This document shows, piece by piece, positions 56,693-64,000 of a stretch of DNA of 64,000 nt; the stretch's first letter is position 1; every line of letters starts with the position of its first letter. This DNA is from Rhizoctonia solani (lineage: Eukaryota; Basidiomycota; Agaricomycetes; Cantharellales; Ceratobasidiaceae). The stretch lies in assembly GCF_016906535.1 (NCBI RefSeq), contig NC_057373.1, forward strand, positions 2,604,001 through 2,668,000. Reading direction: 5' to 3'. Both the position numbers and the translations under genes were made by a program. The notes under the pieces are model-generated. The model was not told the origin of the DNA, did not search any database, and was given only the letters and a program-made list of their open reading frames with translations.

Positions 56693-57349
56693 TCACTGGC
56701 CGGCGTGAAACCGCGCACGGCTGGCTTCGAATAACTGCTGCTGCTCTGCAAGTAATTGCTCCTCGGACTTGCCGGATGCCTCAAACTTGGAGGTCTTCTT
56801 CTCCCGGTCCTGTGTACATGGGTCAACGTGAATTCTGCAAAAATGAGTGGCGCCACGGGCACCATACCTTCTGAGCTTGTTTGTGGTCCTTGAGCACTCC
56901 TTCAACTTCTTCTACGTAAGACTCGAATCCCAGTGTCTGTTAATGGAGATTTATTGAATGCCATGCGGTTCACATACGACAGCCAAAACGTTACCTTCAA
57001 TGCCCCAACAATGTGTTCTGGAGAGATGGTCTTCTTTGCCTCTTTCTCGCAGATTTCGTTTGCCTCGGTTGAAATCATATGAATAAATTCTGTGGAGATC
57101 GCATCAGCAACAGGGGTCATGTCGACGACAAGTAAGACATACCAACGCAGCACTCAATAATAAGGTCCCGTGACTCCTTGGAGCTGAGTATGTCTTTGGG
57201 CAGAATTTCTGACAAGGAGAAGAGGGTCAGCGCTGAGTGGAGAGAGCTGTGGATAAGTTGTGCTGACCAGCAATCAATTTCTGAACCGTTGCCTTGGGAA
57301 GAGAGAGCTCATCATCAGCTGCACCACTGGGACCCTCGTGATCGGACAT
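56693..57349 (-). CDS. NCB2: Negative cofactor 2 subunit beta (Dr1)
   Basis: Histone-fold protein that pairs with NC2-alpha, binds TBP on DNA and blocks entry of TFIIA and TFIIB. Start MSDHEGPSGAADDELSLPKA, then TVQKLIAEILPKDILSSKES and RDLIIECCVEFIHMISTEAN, EICEKEAKKTISPEHIVGAL and KTLGFESYVEEVEGVLKDHK. This is the full H2B-like fold. A Lys/Gln-rich helix follows (KSEEQLLAEQQQLFEASRA), ending RFHAGQ. About 145 residues, normal for the family. The closest alternative, a CHRAC/Dpb histone-fold protein, fits the IIECCVEFIHMISTEAN block less well. Divergent from SmF with 153 bp between starts. Confidence 0.95.
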
Positions 57350-57502
57350 TTTCTACTTTATAATGTTGGTCAAGTAATGGGGAGAAATAAACGGTGGCGA
57401 CTTGGTGATGGTCATTTATCTCAAGAACTCAGTGTGCTCGTGTTTGATTTCTTTCCCAACTCGTTTAGCGCCGAGCCACTCCTGGTACCAAACAACCATA
57501 TC

Positions 57503-57966
57503 ATGGCGACGGTCAGCAAAATGTATACTGATAAACCAGCATAAAACTGACGCCATAATTTCTTTCAGGTCGCACCAGTAAATCCCAAGCCCTTTCTTCA
57601 GGAGCTTACCGGAAAGCCCGTGTTCGTTCGTCTCAAATGGGGATTAGAGTACAAGGGTTACCTCGTTAGTACCGACAGTTACATGAATCTTCAGGTGAAC
57701 TCCTTCGCTCTGAAAACTACCAGTACACCATACTAAATACCAGTCAGCTCGCCAATACGGAAGAGTTCGAAGACGGCAAGTCAAACGGTGCTCTGGGCGA
57801 AGTCTTTATTAGGTATGTTTGTTTCGACCGATTCTCTACTCGTTTTCTGAACGCGTCACGCGTCCAGGTGTAATAACGTTCTATACATAAGGTCAGTAGT
57901 TATCGCTTGATAGACTTTCACGACCCTAACTTTCCTATTTACAGAGAAGCACCTTCGGACACATAG
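57503..57966 (+). CDS. SMX3: Small nuclear ribonucleoprotein SmF
   Basis: Member of the Sm ring on U1, U2, U4 and U5 snRNAs. Exon 1 is nine coding bases (Met-Ala-Thr). The Sm1 motif follows: [20 protein letters not shown], then [20 protein letters not shown]. Sm2 is assembled from small exons as [19 protein letters not shown]. It ends PSDT, about 82 residues. The KWGLEYKG sequence and [11 protein letters not shown] ending are diagnostic for SmF over LSm6. Four introns, including one that places only G-TGT...AAG between two splice sites. A longer in-frame ORF upstream of 57503 lacks family support. Confidence 0.94.
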
Positions 57967-58029
57967 CATTTTTATCTCATGTATCCCTGACAAAAAAATA
58001 ACCGAGAAGCTTGCATATGCAGCTATTAT

Positions 58030-59033
58030 TTATCGTAATGAGGGAATAAGGCACTCGGCGAGTATATTCACTCCAACAAACTGAACCAAACCCTTTGGCA
58101 CATCCTCCAAATCAAAGATTGTTACGTGCCCCTCCCCAGTTCGGCGCGCCGTGGATATCACGTACGTGTCCGTCGCGTGCTGCACTAGAAGAGACACGAT
58201 ATCCCAGCCTGACGGTGGTTCTCCGTCTACTGTCACAGTTCCTTCCAAAACGTCATATTCGATCCTGGCAAAATCATATCCTAGCCCTTCTCCCAAGGCT
58301 TTCGTGTAAGCTTCTTTTATCGTCCACATTCTGTATAGTCTCAGCAAGCGAGTCGCCTCGTTGCCAGCCCTAGGGTGGAGTGCTTCTTTCTCGCATGCAG
58401 TAAGCTGTACCCATATTCGATGTCAGTGTCCGTATTGCCATCCGCCTTGATTCTCACCCACCTGCTCTGAAACAAACTCGATAAATTCTCCCATAGAAGT
58501 CCTCCGGGGCAACGCAATTTTCATCACATCTATTCCCACAGGCTCTCCAGCACCACAAGCGATGGCTACCATGTCCGAATCGTGAGTGGCATTGTAGGTC
58601 AGGGGAACAGAGCTTTGAGTCTGCCAAGTTGTCAAGTTGTCAAGTACAATAGGCTGGGTTTCTGGCTAATACTTACGATAATAGGCTTTCCGTGCTCGGT
58701 TGCTTCGAACTTGACCATCTCTGTATCTATTTGCTTTTGACGAAGCCAATATCGAGGAAGTAGTTGACCAATGAGTGATCCTTTAGGAACCAGTTTGTAA
58801 ACTGCCTATTGTTCCAAGGAAATAGTAAAATACTCCATGAATCTTCGGCATGATAGAATTTTCTCAATTTCGCTTGTCTTTCATGTGGCAGAATGCTCAT
58901 CAGATGGTTCAAACTCTAAGCCACCTTTTTTAGTTCTGTTGATACATATTTGTGGAAAACGTACTTGATTATTGATCAGTTCACTGTCCCATTCTAAGAT
59001 TGTAACATATATAACTGCATTACTTTCTGCCAT
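58030..59033 (-). CDS. 4'-phosphopantetheinyl transferase (Sfp/Lys5/NpgA type)
   Basis: Transfers phosphopantetheine from CoA to carrier domains, such as alpha-aminoadipate reductase, polyketide synthases and peptide synthetases. Start MAESNAVIYVTILEWDSELI. Introns join NNQ to SLNHLMSILPHERQAKLRKF, then YHAEDSW to RSLIGQLLPRYWLRQK. The magnesium/CoA motifs are VGIDVMKIALP (from 58520 down) and MWTIKEAYTKALGEGLGYD (near 58300). SVPLTYNATHDSDMVAIACG is the conserved P-loop-like block before them. It ends LIPSLR, about 265 residues. No carrier-protein gene is visible in this window, so the substrate is open; lysine synthesis is the most likely basic need. Confidence 0.93.
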
Positions 59034-59187
59034 GGAGGGAGCGATTACGATGTTTATTTGTTTCCTGCATCACCCTCAGTGGTGTGGCTGTGGCCTCGGG
59101 CCTACAACCGTATATTGAACCACGACTGCCCAAGGTCGTGATAGCCCTTTAACCTCAGTTCAACTGTGCCTGTTAGCCTTTTGCAAG

Positions 59188-60788
59188 ATGCTACGGTGGT
59201 GCAACCTCCAGGTGGTAAAATGTTTCAAGTGCATGGAACGCGCTGCGGACACATTTACCGGTGTCGCTGGTCCATTCTTCGTTGGATTCGCATGCTTATT
59301 GATGGGTTCTGGTGTTTTGGTGTTCTGTAAGTAGCTGTCAATATCTTAGTGAATGTATCTTTAATTTCGGCCCGCACATACCCAGTCGAAGTAATTGCTC
59401 CAGATCTTCCATACCCTCTTATTACAATTCCTCTGTGCCTACTTATTGCGGCAAACCTATTGGCACATTATTACTACGTGTGTACGACCCACCCAGGAAA
59501 CCCGAGTGATGGCCTGGGCACAGCCGAGGGCCGAGGGTGGAGCTGGGCTCCAAAACGCCGCGGTGGCGGGGTACAATGGTCGCCGGTCAGCCTTACAGAT
59601 CCGACGGGTACAAGAGCTGTGCCTAGGTGTAACAAGTGCCATGGGCCGAAGCCCGAGGTATGTCATTTGACTGTGGTACCTTATCGACTCGACTAATGCC
59701 ACTTAGCGAGCTCATCACTGTCGTGAGTGTAGCCCCATTGTATATCCTCTAGTTGCATTCACCCACTCTGTTAGGCGTATGCAAATCTTGTATCCTCAAA
59801 TATGTAGGTGCAGTCCTGTCTCTCGAACGAATGCTTAGGACTGAATACCAGTTTAAAGGACCATCATTGTCCAGTAGGCAAATTCCTCAAGCTACCATAG
59901 CTCGATATCTAACCATTGACAACTGTCAGTGTAAGTAGTACACATTGACGGAAATTCTACTCATGGTCCTGATGATTACAAACTACAAGGGATTAATCAA
60001 TGTGTGCGTATCTATCTTCTCATCGGGTCCAGTGTTATAACTTATGACCCTGCACTTCAGGTCGGTCTTCGCAACGAAAGAGACTTTGTGCTTTTCATGT
60101 ACGTATTGCGGTTGTCTTATTATGGTTCAAATCCAACTAACCAAATGACATGGATCGTAGGTTATATTTCGTGATCGCGACCTTTTGTTTTGTTGTTGCT
60201 GGATACCGAAAGGTTTGGCCGGCTCTTGACTTTGGCATGCATTCGGTGGGTATCGAGATAATTCTGGGGCGCATGACTAAGTGAATCTATCATACTAGTG
60301 GCCATATCGGACACCCGAGATGGTGTATCTTATTATATATATCTTATGTTTGGCATTAGGACTGGCGGTGTCCGTGATGTTAGCCTGGAATATCTATCAA
60401 ATAGGGAAAGGTGTAACAACAGTCGAAGGGTATGACCATGGGATATATTCAGATAGGGCCCAAAGCCGTGGAGAGGTAAGTTCCAGCAAGCCTAGATTCG
60501 CCCCCTGTTTGGCTAAATTGTTTTAAGAAATTCGTTAATAGCTTTGATCTTGGCTTTTTCAAAAATCTTGCGTATTTCTTCAACGTCATACCATCTGGAT
60601 AGTAAGTTTTTTGGCTTATGTTATAGGTATATGCCCATTCAATGACGATATTCAGCCCATTGTGGGTTCTTTTACTTCCACTCCGTACCGCCCCCTATAC
60701 CAATGGATTTGTATGGGCGAGACGTCAAGGCTATACCAAGCATGGAGGACTAAGAGAAGGCGAAGAAATGACGGATGACGAGGATTGA
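59188..60788 (+). CDS. DHHC-type palmitoyltransferase
   Basis: Membrane S-acyltransferase. Start MLRWCNLQVVKCFKCMERAA; four helices: VAGPFFVGFACLLMG, LITIPLCLLIAANLLAHYY, FVIATFCFVVAGY and MVYLIIYILCLALGLAVS. The zinc/DHHC domain is built from very small exons: 59707-59722 (RAHHC), 59775-59803 (VCKSCILKY), 59859-59873 (DHHCP), the single base 59930, and 59990-60003 (rest of W, then INQC). Spliced it reads RAHHCRVCKSCILKY, DHHCPWINQC, VGLRNERDFVLFM. Downstream is the NSFDLGFFKNLAYFFNV segment (the NPFDLG/TTxE-type C-terminal motif), and the end is LREGEEMTDDED. About 335 residues. Catalytic Cys is that of DHHC. Resembles PFA4-type enzymes; a specific orthologue is not claimed. Confidence 0.92.
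59930..59930 (+). other. One-nucleotide exon of the DHHC gene
   Basis: Single T between CTGTCAG and GTAAGT. Intron 59874-59929 (56 nt, CTAAC branch point) precedes it and intron 59931-59989 (59 nt) follows. It supplies the first base of the Trp codon in DHHCPW and sets the frame for INQC. Confidence 0.75.
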
Positions 60789-60921
60789 CTAGATAGATCT
60801 ACTGTATGCATTTTAGGTCTGTCAGGGGAAAAGCATTTCACTTGGAATAAAGCTTCCCGTACAGCCACCCTTGCAAGAAGCCCACCTCGGCGCCTAGTCA
60901 AGTGAAAGCCAAACTCAGATC

Positions 60922-63490
<2,569 letters not shown>

Positions 63491-63786
63491 CGCAAGTAAG
63501 AAACCGGTGTCGTATAAAATCACCCTTCAAATATAAACCGTCCACAAACAATGCAATTGACCAAGCCCATGCATACAAAAAGACTGACACATCCAGGCGA
63601 GACACAGCGCTCGAGAGAGGAAGAGTGAGAGGAAGAGAGTGAGCGTGAGAAAAGAGCCAAGAGAAATAAAAGCAACATGTCCAAAAAAAATCATATATGC
63701 TAACAAAACATATGGTCGAGCGGATTTGTACAAGTCTGGGATGTTGGTACAGTCTAGATCCAAAGCCGCTCTCGCCTATTCCGATC

Positions 63787-64000
63787 CTATCTTATGGTCT
63801 TCCGGTCGTCGTCCGTCCCAGCAGCAACAACAGTAGTCCCGCTTTCACTCGCTGCGTCATCCTTCTCTCCTTCCTTCCCAACCGTGTCCCCATTTCCTGT
63901 TTCGGATATTGAGAAGTTCGGCGCAGTTGGTGTGGGCCCATCCAGCGCAACCCCGGTTCTACCGTTTGCGTTCAATGTCGGGGCCGACGCCTGACTCAGG
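63787..64000 (-). CDS. C-terminus of an uncharacterised protein, 5' part outside the window
   Basis: The frame is open from the right edge and reads LSQASAPTLNANGRTG, then ALDGPTPTAPNFSISETGNG, an acidic KEGEKDDAASESG stretch and TDDDRKTIR-stop at 63787. Low complexity, Ser/Thr/Asp-rich, no family recognisable from 71 residues. Convergent with MSD1, about 295 bp between stops, which includes an AG-rich stretch at 63600-63670. Confidence 0.55.
   Translation of the reverse strand, partial: LSQASAPTLNANGRTGVALDGPTPTAPNFSISETGNGDTVGKEGEKDDAASESGTTVVAAGTDDDRKTIR

Overview
This window is nuclear DNA from a filamentous basidiomycete, most likely an Agaricomycete of the Rhizoctonia/Ceratobasidium kind (the lineage is an inference from the gene set and intron style). 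Genes are dense and cut by many introns of about 47-60 nt with GTNNGT donors, CTAAY-like branch points and YAG acceptors. I saw no tRNA, rRNA, CRISPR array or intact transposon. Most exon joins below were worked out by hand, by requiring that the reading frame and a known protein motif survive splicing.

Layout. 1-3.3 kb: two uncharacterised genes, the first cut by the window edge. 3.5-5.5 kb: ribosomal protein eS1 divergent from the autophagy E2 ATG10. 5.7-10.0 kb: an Inn1/Fic1-like C2 protein and a mitochondrial acetyl-CoA acetyltransferase. 10.5-13.6 kb: a fused pseudouridine-5'-phosphate glycosidase/pseudouridine kinase. 14.1-22.0 kb: an accessory block with a small cysteine-containing secreted protein, two tandem secreted GH43 glycosidases and a Zn2Cys6 transcription factor. 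22.4-32.5 kb: ARL1, PRP24/SART3, ARP4 and ERB1. 32.9-43.3 kb: a Q-rich protein, two membrane-anchored M19 dipeptidases in inverted orientation, and between them acetylornithine aminotransferase, CWC21 and TRS20. 43.3-48.4 kb: mostly gene-poor apart from 5-aminolevulinate synthase. 48.4-52.9 kb: a multi-pass membrane protein and EXO70. 53.2-56.5 kb: a tandem pair of MAK32-like pfkB proteins. 56.7-63.5 kb: NC2-beta (Dr1), SmF, a 4'-phosphopantetheinyl transferase, a DHHC palmitoyltransferase and mitochondrial aspartyl-tRNA synthetase. The C-terminus of one more minus-strand gene runs off the right edge.

Most of the set is housekeeping: translation, mRNA splicing (PRP24, CWC21, SmF), vesicle traffic (ARL1, TRS20, EXO70), chromatin and transcription (ARP4, NC2-beta) and mitochondrial metabolism. 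Many neighbours are head-to-head pairs sharing 115-500 bp. The most unusual content is in the exon structure. A one-nucleotide exon completes the DHHC-P-W motif of the palmitoyltransferase. A five-nucleotide exon supplies the third cysteine of the Zn2Cys6 cluster. A 13-nt exon encodes the DGHID metal site in both dipeptidases. Four inferred GC-AG introns sit in or next to conserved segments. Simple ORF calling would misread several of these genes as broken.
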